A stretch of DNA of 64,000 nt from Geothrix sp. 21YS21S-4 (GTDB taxonomy: Bacteria; Acidobacteriota; Holophagae; Holophagales; Holophagaceae), in contig NZ_CP132719.1 in the NCBI RefSeq assembly GCF_030845995.1, positions 1,178,001 to 1,242,000 of the forward strand, given 5' to 3'. The notes below the pieces were generated by a model. The model was not told where the DNA came from. It searched no databases and was given only the letters and a program-made list of their open reading frames with translations. A program made the position numbers and the translations under genes. Positions within the stretch are counted from its first letter, which is position 1; every line of letters starts with the position of its first letter. This document shows positions 26,624 through 35,434 of the stretch, in pieces.

Positions 26624-27748
26624 TCAGCGCGTCGGGACCGGCTGGTCACCCCCCTGGGCGGGTTTGTTCGTCTTGAGAATCCCACGCTTGATGAGCTTGG
26701 AGAAGATGGCGAGGCACTCGTCGGGTTCGAAGGGCGCGATGGTGAGGATGTCGCGGATGGTCCACAGGCCGTTGACGCGGCTGGCCAGGAACGCCTCGTT
26801 GGGCCCCAGGTTGGTGGTCATCAGCTCGTCGAGGCCCACGGCCAGTTCGGGCACCAGGTCCTGGTCCGGCTTCTTGTCCTCCATCAGGTCCTGGACCACC
26901 GCCATCATGCGGCTGGCGTCGACGTGGCGGGGCTGGTCCTTGAGGATGCGGCGCAGCTCCTCCTGGGCTTCCTGCAGCTTCTGCTTTTCCACCAGGGCGC
27001 GGGCCCGCTGGAGCTGGAGGCTGGGATTGTCGCCCAGGTTGCCGCCGGAATTGACGATGCGCACCAGGCCCTTCTCGTGGAGGTCGAACAGCAGCTTGTT
27101 GATCTTGTATTCCGGGAGGCGCATGTCGAGGACCAGCTGGTCCACGCGCTTGTAGCCGTCCAGCCGCGCCAGGATGTCGGCGTCGTCCGACGCGAGGGGC
27201 AGCCGCTCGGCGATGGCTTCGGGGATGGGCGCCAGGACGGCGTCGCCGCCCTTGATGACCTTGCGGATCCGCTTCCAGTCGTCGAGGCGGCGGGCGCCTT
27301 CCAGGACGATGCCGGTGACGTCGAGGCCCAGCAGCATGGACTTCTGGTGGGAGGCGGCCCCGTCGTGGAACTCGAAGCTGCCGACGTTCCAGAGGAACGT
27401 GTCGTAGAGGCTCTCCTCCACCTTGAGTTGGACGATGCGCCGGATCTCGGCCTCGGTCACCAGCTGGCGGTTGACGAGAATCCGACCCAGGAGCTGCTGC
27501 TCATCCTCCTGCGTGGCCAGGGCTTCCCGCAGCTGATCCTCGGTGATCCGGTTGAAGGCGAGGAGGTACTGGCCGAGGTACTCGCGGGGATCGGAGGACC
27601 AGATGCTGGTGATGCGCCCCTCGTGGAAGGCCACGCGCTTGGTGTGCAGGGGGCCGCGCAACTCCAGCACGCCCGTCTTCTTGCCCACGGCGAGCCACTG
27701 GAAGATGTCCTCCAGCCCCATCGTCGCCAGATCACCGCTCAGCGCCAA
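26624..27748 (-). CDS. DUF4388 (PATAN-like) domain protein
   Basis: A 374-residue cytoplasmic protein. The N-terminus (LSGDLATMGLEDIFQWLA, KKTGVLELRG, VAFHEGRITSIWSSDP) matches the DUF4388/PATAN fold often fused to response regulators or found near gliding and polarity systems in Myxococcota and Acidobacteriota. A second region (ILVNRQLVTEAEIRRIVQLKVEESL) resembles a GspE N-terminal-like helical domain, followed by a winged-helix-like part and TPR-like helices. Start is TTG 27748, preceded by GGAGGGGGC. Function is unknown; a signalling scaffold is likely. Confidence 0.72.
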   Translation of the reverse strand: MALSGDLATMGLEDIFQWLAVGKKTGVLELRGPLHTKRVAFHEGRITSIWSSDPREYLGQYLLAFNRITEDQLREALATQEDEQQLLGRILVNRQLVTEAEIRRIVQLKVEESLYDTFLWNVGSFEFHDGAASHQKSMLLGLDVTGIVLEGARRLDDWKRIRKVIKGGDAVLAPIPEAIAERLPLASDDADILARLDGYKRVDQLVLDMRLPEYKINKLLFDLHEKGLVRIVNSGGNLGDNPSLQLQRARALVEKQKLQEAQEELRRILKDQPRHVDASRMMAVVQDLMEDKKPDQDLVPELAVGLDELMTTNLGPNEAFLASRVNGLWTIRDILTIAPFEPDECLAIFSKLIKRGILKTNKPAQGGDQPVPTR

Positions 27749-27836
27749 ACCGCCCCCTCCGTGAGTGCCATTCTACCGGGGCGCACCGGCGCCTCCGTCA
27801 CTCTTCGGCAGCCGGAGGCCGTTTGGATAGAAGGCG

Positions 27837-28838
27837 TCACAGCCGGCTGAGGGTCTCCCGGATGGCCTGGTTCAGCAGGTCGGGATGGTGCCGGGCCATG
27901 GGTGCCTCGGGATCCAGCAGGGGAAAACAGTGGATGGGGATGTCCAGAACCCGTTCGCTCCGGGCCAGGAGCGGCTCTCCGCCCTCCTCCCGGTAGCGCG
28001 CGAGCATGTCCGGGCGCAGGGGCGTGGAATTGGCGATCACGGCCGACATGCGCACCCGCCCGAAGGCGGAGATCGCCGCCACGTGGGTCTCCAGGTCGAG
28101 TCCCGACGTTTCCCCGGGTTCGGTCATCAGGTTGGCGACGTAGACCACGGGCGCGCCCGAGATGGCCACGGCTTCCTGCAGCTCCGGCAGGAGCAGGTTG
28201 GAGATGGTCGACGAATAGAGGCTCCCCGGCGACAGGAGCACCAGGTCGGCCCGCAGGAGGGCCAGGACCGCCTCGGGCAGGGGCTCGGCGCCGGGCGGTT
28301 CCAGCCACAGGCGAGCCAGGGGAGGGCGGCAGGAGCCCACCGCGGTCTCGCCGACGTACAGCGCGCCCGCCATGTCCTCGGCGCAGAGGGTCACCGGCAC
28401 CACCGTGGACGGGAACAGCCGCCCCACCGTCACCAGGACGCTGGAGAGCTGCCGGATGGCCCGCACCCAGTCGCCGGAGAGGTCGGCCAGGGCCCACAGC
28501 ATGAGGTTGCCCAGCGAGTGGCCCGAGAGGCTGCCGTCGCCCTTGAAGCGGTAATTGAGGAGCTCGGAAAGGGCCGAGTCCTCCATCGTGAGCGCCGAAA
28601 GGCAGTTCCGCAGGTCCCCGGGCGGGATTCCGCCCAGCTCGTCGCGCAGGCGACCGGAGGAGCCCCCGTTGTCGGAGACCGTGACGATGCCCGTCAGCTT
28701 CCAGGGATCGCGGCTCCGGCCCGCCTCCCGCTTGAGGGCGCGGAGCAGCGCCGCCAGGCCCGTGCCGCCTCCCAGCGCCACCACCCGCAGGGGCTGGTCG
28801 GCGTGGAGCCCCAGGGGGCCTGGCAGGGAAGGCGCCAT
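27837..28838 (-). CDS. yvcK: YvcK/CofD-family gluconeogenesis factor
   Basis: A 333-residue protein of the UPF0052/YvcK family, which binds UDP-sugars and links carbon metabolism to cell-wall synthesis and shape. Visible: VVALGGGTGLAALLRALK, VTVSDNGGSSGRLRDE, PPGDLRNCLSAL, LSGHSLGNLML and LLSPGSLYSSTISNLL. Length and motifs are standard. It is followed by an 88-bp gap to the DUF4388 gene. Distinct from CofD because the F420-lactyl signature context is absent and no F420 genes are near. Confidence 0.9.
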   Translation of the reverse strand: MAPSLPGPLGLHADQPLRVVALGGGTGLAALLRALKREAGRSRDPWKLTGIVTVSDNGGSSGRLRDELGGIPPGDLRNCLSALTMEDSALSELLNYRFKGDGSLSGHSLGNLMLWALADLSGDWVRAIRQLSSVLVTVGRLFPSTVVPVTLCAEDMAGALYVGETAVGSCRPPLARLWLEPPGAEPLPEAVLALLRADLVLLSPGSLYSSTISNLLLPELQEAVAISGAPVVYVANLMTEPGETSGLDLETHVAAISAFGRVRMSAVIANSTPLRPDMLARYREEGGEPLLARSERVLDIPIHCFPLLDPEAPMARHHPDLLNQAIRETLSRL

Positions 28839-28851
28839 TCCGTTTCGGGGC

Positions 28852-29382
28852 CTAGCGGCCCTCGGTGAAGCCGAACAGCGGCGACTTCCGGATGGGGTTG
28901 AAATCGGGCTCCATGTGCCACTGGAAGACGAGGTCGCCGTTCAGCTCCAGCGCCTTCTTCAGGCATTCGGCGGAGGCTTCGACGTTGTCGTTCTGGGCGA
29001 AGGCCACCGCCCGCAGGTAGTGGAGCGTGCCTTTCGAGGGGGCGGCCTTGAGGGCCTTCTCCACGAGGTCCAGGGCTTCGGCCGTGGCCCTGCGGTTGAG
29101 GCAGGCCTGAATCTCGCTGACGGGATCCGTCACGGCGACCTGATGGGGGTGGACCTTGGAGTCGGCCAGGGCCAAGTAGACCTGGGCGCGGCGCTTCATG
29201 GGCCAGTCGCCGGCGGCCTGAGCCTCCTGCATCAAGGACTCCAGCTTCTTCACCGCGTCGGCGTATTTGCCCGAATCCACCAGCTTCACCGCCTGGGAGA
29301 AGCTCTCCGCCAGGGGGGCGCCCTGGCCGGTGGAAGCGGGGATGGACTTGGGGTCGAGCTCGGTCTTGGCTTTTGTCGCCAT
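28852..29382 (-). CDS. TPR-like conserved hypothetical protein
   Basis: A 176-residue soluble protein with helical repeat character: FSQAVKLVDSGKYADAVKKLESLM, MKRRAQVYLALADSKV and LVEKALKAAPSKGTLHYLRAVA each look like tetratricopeptide helices. The end (WHMEPDFNPIRKSPLFGF) matches a short motif common after TPR domains. ATG 29382 has GAGGA upstream. It sits 13 bp before yvcK on the same strand. Probably a protein-protein adaptor; partner unknown. Confidence 0.7.
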   Translation of the reverse strand: MATKAKTELDPKSIPASTGQGAPLAESFSQAVKLVDSGKYADAVKKLESLMQEAQAAGDWPMKRRAQVYLALADSKVHPHQVAVTDPVSEIQACLNRRATAEALDLVEKALKAAPSKGTLHYLRAVAFAQNDNVEASAECLKKALELNGDLVFQWHMEPDFNPIRKSPLFGFTEGR

Positions 29383-29462
29383 GGGTGGATCCTCGGGAAG
29401 CCTTTTGGAAACTATAGGACGACAAGGTTTCCCGAGCAAATTACGGAGCCCGGACTCGGCGC

Positions 29463-30653
29463 TCAGGCCTTGAAGAGCGCCTTCTCCCGATTGAGGACCC
29501 GGGTGGAAACGAGGGTCATCACCGCCGCCAGGCCCACCGTCATGGCGAAGGCCACCAGGTATTCCCCCCAGCTGAACTGCTGGCTGAACAATTTCCGCAG
29601 CGCCAGGCAGACGTTCACCACGGGCACGTAGGAGAGGAAGGCCATCTTGTCCACGCCCGGCGCGCTGGTGAACATCCCGAGGAAGATCACCAGGAAGATG
29701 CCCGGCGTGACGGCGCTGCCGGCCTCGATGGTGTTCTTGGCCTGGATGCCCATCAGCAGGATGAAGTTCGAGAAGAAGAGGCCCAGCGGCACCATGATCA
29801 TGAACGTCAGCCCGAGCGTCATGGGGTTCGCGATGGCGGCCATGCTCTGCATGGAACCCGTGGATCCGTCGCTGATGAAGGGGATGGAGAGGCCCATGCT
29901 CAGCAGGTTCAGGAGCGCCGCGATCACGCCCATGCAGAAGATGTAGAGCAGCTTGCCCAGGATGATCTGGGTGCGGGGCAGGCGGGTGGCCATCAGGCTG
30001 AGCAGGGTCTGGCGCTCCTTCTCGCCGGCGGTCGCGTAGATGCCGTGCTGCATGGCGCCCGTGTACATCATGATCATCAGCAGGTAGGGCAGGATCCGGC
30101 CCATGACCTTGCCCACTTCCAGGGCCGTGTCGGCGGCGTTGACCACGTCCACCTTCACCGGCTCCGCCAGTTGGGGGGAGGCGCCCAGCGTCTGGAGCCG
30201 GCCCTGGACCCAGGCCTTCTCCTGATCCTTCAGGACCTCGCGCAGCCGCTTCAGCGCCAGGTTGGAGGTGCGCTCGCTCTCGTCCACGGTGACGGCCAGG
30301 GTGAAGGTCTGGTGCTTCTTCAGGGCGTCCGCCGCGTCGGGATCCACGTCCACGGCGAGGTCCAGCTTCTGGTCGCGCAGCGCCTGCTTGAGATCGCCCT
30401 CGGGACGGGGCACCAGTTCGAAGCGGCGGGGGTCGTTCTGGAGGAGGGCGCCGAGGCTCCCCGAAGGGTCCGCCACGAAGACGCGGCTGGCCTTGTTGCG
30501 GTTCTGGGCCTCGTCCCGCTTGGACATCTTGGCCATCATCCCGAAGATGGCGGGGTAGAGGAGGAAGGGCAGCACGAAGGCGAAGAACAGGGTCTTCCGG
30601 TCCTTCGACAGCTCCAGGAATTCCTTCTTCATGATGAGCAGGGCGCCGCGCAT
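29463..30653 (-). CDS. ABC-2 type transporter permease, NatB-like
   Basis: A 396-residue permease of the ABC-2/NatB class. It has one N-terminal membrane segment (LFFAFVLPFLLYPAIFGMM), a large extracytoplasmic domain (about residues 45-190) and five to six C-terminal membrane segments, with the typical ATAGEKERQTLLSLMATRL loop. NatB proteins export sodium or other small substrates with NatA. Its ATG overlaps the last base of the NatA stop (TGATG), so the pair is coupled. Confidence 0.85.
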   Translation of the reverse strand: MRGALLIMKKEFLELSKDRKTLFFAFVLPFLLYPAIFGMMAKMSKRDEAQNRNKASRVFVADPSGSLGALLQNDPRRFELVPRPEGDLKQALRDQKLDLAVDVDPDAADALKKHQTFTLAVTVDESERTSNLALKRLREVLKDQEKAWVQGRLQTLGASPQLAEPVKVDVVNAADTALEVGKVMGRILPYLLMIMMYTGAMQHGIYATAGEKERQTLLSLMATRLPRTQIILGKLLYIFCMGVIAALLNLLSMGLSIPFISDGSTGSMQSMAAIANPMTLGLTFMIMVPLGLFFSNFILLMGIQAKNTIEAGSAVTPGIFLVIFLGMFTSAPGVDKMAFLSYVPVVNVCLALRKLFSQQFSWGEYLVAFAMTVGLAAVMTLVSTRVLNREKALFKA

Positions 30654-31414
30654 CAGTGGATCTCCTCAGACTGGGCCGCGAGTTGGAAGAAGACCTCGTC
30701 CAGCGTCCGGGCGCGCCGGGATTGCAGCAGTTCGCGGGGCGGAGCGTCCCCGTGGAGCTTGCCGTCGAAGATGATCCCCACCCGGTCGCAGATGTCCTCG
30801 ACCATGGGCATCACGTGGGTGGACACGATGACCGTCCGGCCCTCCTCGCGCATGATGCGGAGCAGGTCGAGGACGGTCTTGGCCGTGAGCACGTCGAGGC
30901 CGGTGGTGGGCTCGTCGAAGATCACCACCTTGGGATCGTGCAGCAGGGCGCGGGCGATGCTCACCTTCTGCTTCTGGCCCGAGGAGAACCCCTCCATCTT
31001 CACGTCGGCGAAATCCGCCAGCTGGAGCTTCTCGAGGAGGTGCATCCCCCGCCGCTCCGCGACGGTGGGATCGACGTCCTGGAACTCCCCGAACAGCCGC
31101 AGCAGTTCCCGCGGGGTGAAGCGGGCGTAGACGCCCATGTCGGTGCTGAGGTAGCCCAGGCAGCCGCGGACCGCCTCCGCCTTCTCGCGGGTATCCATCC
31201 CGCAGACGGTGATGGAGCCCTGGTCCGGCTCCATCAGCCCCGCGATCATCCGCAGCGTGGTGGACTTGCCGGCGCCGTTGGGGCCGAGCAGCCCGTAGAT
31301 CTCGCCCGGCCGGACCTGCAGCGAGATGCCGCGCACGGCATCGATCCGCTTGGTCACGCGGGTCTTCTTGTCCTTCACGACGAAGGATTTGTGGACCTCG
31401 TTCAACTGGATCAC
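30653..31414 (-). CDS. ABC transporter ATP-binding protein, NatA-like
   Basis: A 253-residue ATPase with Walker A GPNGAGKST, signature FSSGQKQKVSIARAL (a variant with K in place of R) and Walker B VVIFDEPTTGLD, followed by the switch His in VSTH. Partner of the NatB-like permease. GTG 31414 has GGAGG upstream. The unit lies downstream of uppP on the same strand; the 120-bp gap holds a direct repeat GGCGAACGGA but no clear terminator. Confidence 0.92.
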   Translation of the reverse strand: MIQLNEVHKSFVVKDKKTRVTKRIDAVRGISLQVRPGEIYGLLGPNGAGKSTTLRMIAGLMEPDQGSITVCGMDTREKAEAVRGCLGYLSTDMGVYARFTPRELLRLFGEFQDVDPTVAERRGMHLLEKLQLADFADVKMEGFSSGQKQKVSIARALLHDPKVVIFDEPTTGLDVLTAKTVLDLLRIMREEGRTVIVSTHVMPMVEDICDRVGIIFDGKLHGDAPPRELLQSRRARTLDEVFFQLAAQSEEIH

Positions 31415-31537
31415 CGGGCCTCCGGAGTGGGAAAGCCCAGTCTAGGCGGCGACGACGGTTCACTCCGCCGGGGATCGGCGAACGGAAGGGGCCGACCGGC
31501 GAACGGAGGCCGGAGCTGCTTCAGCGGGCAGGGCGCC

Positions 31538-32419
31538 CTAGGGGTGCCCCAGGACGCCCGTGACGCCCAGGACCAGCATCACCGCGCCCATTCCCAGGCA
31601 GTAGACGGCGAAGCCGTTGAGGCGGGGCTTCCGCGTGAAGCGGTCCAGCAGTCCGATGGCCAGGTAGCCCGACACGGCGGCGGTGAGGACCCCCGCGACG
31701 CACAGCAGGCCGGGGGCGGCGGAGCCGGCGGGGAAGGCCAGTTCCGGCGGCAGCGGCTGGTGCCGCAGCAGCGGCTTGAGCAGGCCGCGGAGCTCCAGCG
31801 TCGCCGCGGCGGCGATGGTGGGCATCCCGAGGAGGAAGCTGAACCGCGCGGAGGCCGGCAGGCGCAGGCCCTGGAAGACGCCCATGGCGATGGTGGAGCC
31901 GGAGCGCGACAGCCCGAAGCCCCCGCCGATGCCCTGGATGGTGCCGATGGCGAGGGCGTCGGAGGCCCGCAGGTCCCCGATACCGCGGCCCGCGCGGTCC
32001 TCGCTCAGGAGGTTGTTCCGTTCGCGGCTCAGCCGGTTGGCCAGGAACAGCAGGCCCGCGGTGCAGAGCAGGCCGATCCCGTAGACCCACAGGTGATCCT
32101 TCGCCGCTTCCTTCACCCCGCGGGTCGCCAGGCCGAAGATTCCCGTGGGGATCATCGCCACCACCAGCCACAGGGCCAGCTTGCGGCCTTCCGCGTCCCG
32201 GCCGACGCAGCCCATCGCCAACTGCAGCAGCTCCCGGCGGAAGTAGACGAACAGGGCGAGCAGCGTGCCCACGTGGAGCAGCACGTCGAAAGCCAGCGGC
32301 ATCGGCCGCCCCCGGAACATGATGTGTTCCGCCAGCGTCAGGTGCGCCGTGGAGGATACCGGGAGGAATTCCGTCAGGCCCTGGACCAGGCCCAGGAGGA
32401 TGGCGTGCAGCAGGTTCAT
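31538..32419 (-). CDS. uppP: Undecaprenyl-diphosphate phosphatase
   Basis: Integral inner-membrane enzyme (293 aa) that dephosphorylates undecaprenyl-PP to recycle the lipid carrier of peptidoglycan synthesis; gives bacitracin resistance. The catalytic motifs GLTEFLPVSSTAHL and GGGFGLSRSGSTIA are present, with about eight hydrophobic segments. ATG 32419 has GAGG upstream; the frame opens further inside the divergent threonine aldolase gene. Co-occurs with a wall-rich region (PBP1A, dcw) in the window. Confidence 0.93.
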   Translation of the reverse strand: MNLLHAILLGLVQGLTEFLPVSSTAHLTLAEHIMFRGRPMPLAFDVLLHVGTLLALFVYFRRELLQLAMGCVGRDAEGRKLALWLVVAMIPTGIFGLATRGVKEAAKDHLWVYGIGLLCTAGLLFLANRLSRERNNLLSEDRAGRGIGDLRASDALAIGTIQGIGGGFGLSRSGSTIAMGVFQGLRLPASARFSFLLGMPTIAAAATLELRGLLKPLLRHQPLPPELAFPAGSAAPGLLCVAGVLTAAVSGYLAIGLLDRFTRKPRLNGFAVYCLGMGAVMLVLGVTGVLGHP

Positions 32420-32504
32420 TCGGCCCTCGGCGTAAAGAGACAGTGTGCCAGAGGGGCGGGAACCTCCGGTGGGCGGCGGCTCCCGCCCGTGATTGAATCT
32501 CCCC

Positions 32505-33533
32505 ATGCGACCCATCGATCTCCGCTCCGACACCGTGACCCAGCCTTCAAAGGAGATGCGCGCCGCCATGGCGTCCGCGGAGGTGGGCGACGACGTCCTG
32601 GAGCGCGATCCCACGCTGGCCCGGCTGGAGGCCCGGGTGGCGGAGCTGCTGGGAATGGAGGCCGCCCTCTGGGTGCCCTCGGGCTGCATGGGCAACCTCA
32701 TTGCCCTGATGCTCCACCTCAAGCGGGGGGACCGCTTCCTCGCGCCTGCTCAGGCGCACGTTTTGGGAGCGGAACTGGGCACCGGCGCCTGGCTGGCGGG
32801 CGGAATGCCGGAGGCTCTGGCCTGGGAGGGCGGCCCCGGCCGACCGACGCCCGCCCAGGTGACGCGGGCCGCGGGCTCTCCCGGGCCCTACTACACGCTG
32901 ACCACCACGCTGCTCTGCCTGGAGAACACCCACAATTTCGCGGGGGGAGCCGTCACGCCCCTCGACGAGCACCGGGCCCTGGTGGCCGCCGCCAAGGGGG
33001 TGGGGCTGAGGGTGCATCTGGACGGCGCGCGGATCTGGCACGCCGCCGCGGCGCTGGGCCTTCCTCCGGGCGCCCTGACCGAGGGCGTGGACACGGTGCA
33101 GGTCTGCCTCAGCAAGGGGCTCGGTGCCCCCATGGGCTCGCTCTTCTGCGGCTCCGCGCCCACCGTGATCGAGGCCCGGCGCCTGCGGAAGATGCTGGGC
33201 GGCGGCGTGCGCCAGGGCGGCGTGATGGGCGCAGCGGGGCTGGTGGCCCTGGACCATCTCCCGCGCCTTCCCGAGGACCATGCCAAGGCGCGGCGCCTGG
33301 CGGAGGGCCTGCGGGCCTTCGGCGTCGCGGCACCGATTCCCGAGACGAACATCCTCCTGATTCCCGTGCCCGACGCGGGAGGCGCCGCGGCCGCCCTGGA
33401 GACGGCGGGCGTCCGGCCTTCCGTGGTGGGTTCCGCTTTGCGCTTCATTCCCCACCGCGATCTGGAGCTGGCCGACATCGAGGAGGCCCTGCGGCGCGCG
33501 GAACCCCTGGCCCACCTCCTGCGTTCGGCCTGA
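32505..33533 (+). CDS. ltaE: Low-specificity L-threonine aldolase
   Basis: PLP enzyme that cleaves threonine and allo-threonine to glycine and acetaldehyde. The 342-residue protein has [42 protein letters not shown] and the PLP-lysine motif [16 protein letters not shown] 32505 (MRPIDLRSD) is used; an in-frame TTG 12 nt upstream is possible. Divergent from uppP. A signal-anchored protein gene follows 10 bp later. Confidence 0.93.
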   Translation: MRPIDLRSDTVTQPSKEMRAAMASAEVGDDVLERDPTLARLEARVAELLGMEAALWVPSGCMGNLIALMLHLKRGDRFLAPAQAHVLGAELGTGAWLAGGMPEALAWEGGPGRPTPAQVTRAAGSPGPYYTLTTTLLCLENTHNFAGGAVTPLDEHRALVAAAKGVGLRVHLDGARIWHAAAALGLPPGALTEGVDTVQVCLSKGLGAPMGSLFCGSAPTVIEARRLRKMLGGGVRQGGVMGAAGLVALDHLPRLPEDHAKARRLAEGLRAFGVAAPIPETNILLIPVPDAGGAAAALETAGVRPSVVGSALRFIPHRDLELADIEEALRRAEPLAHLLRSA

Positions 33534-33543
33534 GAAGGATCCG

Positions 33544-34401
33544 ATGAAGGCGCGGGTTCTCCTCGGCGCCCTGCTGCTTCTCGCGGCGGGAACCAGCGGC
33601 TACCTGCTGTACCGCGATGCCCTCGTTCCCGTTCCCCTGCAATCCGGACGGGACCTGTTCGTGCCGGCCCAGCCGGCCTTCGGCGAGGATGAGGCGGTGG
33701 TCGAATCGGTTCTGCCGGCGGGCCCGGGCCTGGAGGCCTTCCTCGCCGCGCAGTCCGACCTCGCGCTCCTGGAGAAAGGGGAGGAGGGCCAGTGGACGGG
33801 TCAGCTCCTCGCCGGCCTCCAGCGCAGCCGCCATGGCCGCCGTTGGCGCCTGACGTTGGTATCCGGCTGGCGGATGCAGGACGGAACTTTGCTCGACGCG
33901 CACCGCCTTGTGGCCAGCCTCGCATCGGCCTGGGCGCGGGAGGGTTGCGTCGCCCGGATCATCGATCCTGCCACCGTGGAACTCCGCTTTCCCGCCGCGC
34001 CGGCGGATCTGCCCGCGCGGCTCGCGACGTGGCGCGTTCCCGGTAGCGGCCCCTTCATCCGGCAGGGCTCGGCCCTCATCCGCTTCGAGGGATTCAGCCG
34101 GGGCCGCGCGGGCCTTGCCGGGTTGCGGATCCTGTCGGAGCCGGCCGTTCTTTCCAGCCGCGCCTGGGCCGAGGGACTGGCGTCGGGGCGGTGGGCCTGG
34201 GCGGCGTTTCCGGGTTCCGTGGCGCCGGAGGACATGGCTCGGGTCCGCCGCGCTCCCTACGATGAACTCCGGCTGAAGGACGGGTCCGTGTGGTTCCTGT
34301 CGCGCCGGATGCGCCGCCTGCGGCCGAACCCCGAGGACTGGACCCGCACCCGCCTGTTCGGCGCCTGGAAGGGCGCCGTGGACCTGCTCTACGAACCCTG
34401 A
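33544..34401 (+). CDS. Signal-anchored protein resembling a fragment of a peptide-binding protein
   Basis: A 285-residue protein with an N-terminal signal or anchor (ARVLLGALLLLAAGTSGYLLY). Two short stretches resemble family-5 solute-binding proteins: GWRMQDGTLLDAHRLVASL (compare DGTPLTADDVVFSL) and VPGSGPFI (compare GTGPF). It is about half the length of such proteins, so it may be a degenerate or specialised relative. No lipobox. The downstream DUF1684 gene starts 11 bp after its stop. Function unknown. Confidence 0.55.
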   Translation: MKARVLLGALLLLAAGTSGYLLYRDALVPVPLQSGRDLFVPAQPAFGEDEAVVESVLPAGPGLEAFLAAQSDLALLEKGEEGQWTGQLLAGLQRSRHGRRWRLTLVSGWRMQDGTLLDAHRLVASLASAWAREGCVARIIDPATVELRFPAAPADLPARLATWRVPGSGPFIRQGSALIRFEGFSRGRAGLAGLRILSEPAVLSSRAWAEGLASGRWAWAAFPGSVAPEDMARVRRAPYDELRLKDGSVWFLSRRMRRLRPNPEDWTRTRLFGAWKGAVDLLYEP

Positions 34402-34412
34402 CCGGAGCCCCC

Positions 34413-35300
34413 ATGCCCGCCGCGCGCGTTCCCTCCGTCATTCTCCTGTTGCTGGCCGGAACGCTCTCGGCCCAGCCCCCCGCGGATTTCCTGGCGGCCC
34501 ACGGGGCCTGGCGGGCCCAGCGCCACCGCTCCCTCGCGGCCAAGGACGGGTGGCTCAGCCTCGTGGGCCTCTCGTTCCTCCAGGAGGGCGACAATCCGGC
34601 GGGTTCCCTCCCGGGGTTGCCCGTGAGCCTGCCGGGCGGTCCGCCCCGCGCCGGCGTGTTCCATCTGGCGCAGGGCCGCGTGAGCTTCCGGCCGGAACCC
34701 GGCGCGGACGTGACGCTTCGCGGCGAACCCGCGGGAGAGGCCGTGCTGCGGACGGACGCGGAGGAGCGGCCCGATATCCTGGAAGCGGGCAGCCTCCGCT
34801 TCCACGTCATCCGCCGGGGCGACCGCTTTGCCGTGCGGGTGAAGGACACCGCAAGCCCGCTGCTCGCGGCCTTCAAAGGGGTGGACGGCTTCCCGCCGGA
34901 TCCCGCCTACCGCGTGACGGCGACCTTCGAGCCCTATCCTTCGCCGCGCACAGTCGCCATTCCCACCGTCCTGGGCACCACCGAAGACATGCCCGCGCCG
35001 GGGCTTGTGCGCTTCACGCTGAAGGGGCGGTCCTACACCCTGGAACCCGTGCAGGAGGACGGGCCGGAGTCGAAGTTCTTCTTCATCTTCCGGGACGCCA
35101 CCGCCGGGAAGGAGACCTATCCCGCCGGCCGCTTCCTCTACGCGGACCCGCCCAAGGACGGGAAGCTGATCCTCGACTTCAACCGCGCCGTGAACCCGCC
35201 CTGCGCCTTCACGCCCTTCGCCACCTGCCCCCTCCCGCCCAAGCAGAACCGCCTGAACGTGCGGATCCCGGCGGGGGAGAAGACTTTCGGCGAGCACTAA
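34413..35300 (+). CDS. Secreted DUF1684 family protein
   Basis: A 295-residue exported protein: signal peptide (ARVPSVILLLLAGTLSAQ), then the DUF1684 core with SLAAKDGWLSLVGLSFLQEG, RTVAIPTVLGTTEDMPAPG, DATAGKETYPAGRFLY and the hallmark end LDFNRAVNPPCAFTPFATCPLPPKQN read as consecutive short blocks. The family is common in diderms; its biochemical role is unknown. GGAG lies upstream of ATG 34413. Converges with yicC across a CACCAAG palindrome. Confidence 0.85.
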   Translation: MPAARVPSVILLLLAGTLSAQPPADFLAAHGAWRAQRHRSLAAKDGWLSLVGLSFLQEGDNPAGSLPGLPVSLPGGPPRAGVFHLAQGRVSFRPEPGADVTLRGEPAGEAVLRTDAEERPDILEAGSLRFHVIRRGDRFAVRVKDTASPLLAAFKGVDGFPPDPAYRVTATFEPYPSPRTVAIPTVLGTTEDMPAPGLVRFTLKGRSYTLEPVQEDGPESKFFFIFRDATAGKETYPAGRFLYADPPKDGKLILDFNRAVNPPCAFTPFATCPLPPKQNRLNVRIPAGEKTFGEH

Positions 35301-35328
35301 CTCCCACAGGTCTTCAAAGACAACTGCT

Positions 35329-35414
35329 CACCACCAAGACACCAAGGGCACCAAGAACAGAAAAAGGCCTTCCTTGGCTTTTCTTGGCGTCTTGGTGTCT
35401 TGGTGGTGATCTTT
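35329..35414. repeat. Palindromic CACCAAG-family element, copy 3 (convergent gap)
   Basis: CACCACCAAGACACCAAGGG (35329-35348), extended by CACCAAG, pairs with CTTGGCGTCTTGGTGTC and TTGGTGGTGATCTTTA (35383-35415). A short CAGAAAAAGGCC/GGCTTTTCTTG inner arm extends the stem. It lies between the convergent DUF1684 and yicC genes. Confidence 0.85.
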
Positions 35415-35434
35415 AAGCTCCGTCGAGCATTCCA

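Noticed and set aside
30656-33547. Very long plus-strand open frame (963 codons) opposite the ABC transporter and uppP genes
   Set aside because: It is the complement of natA/natB-type and uppP coding sequence, a common artefact in GC-rich DNA; residues are almost all Gly, Arg, His and Ala with no domain.
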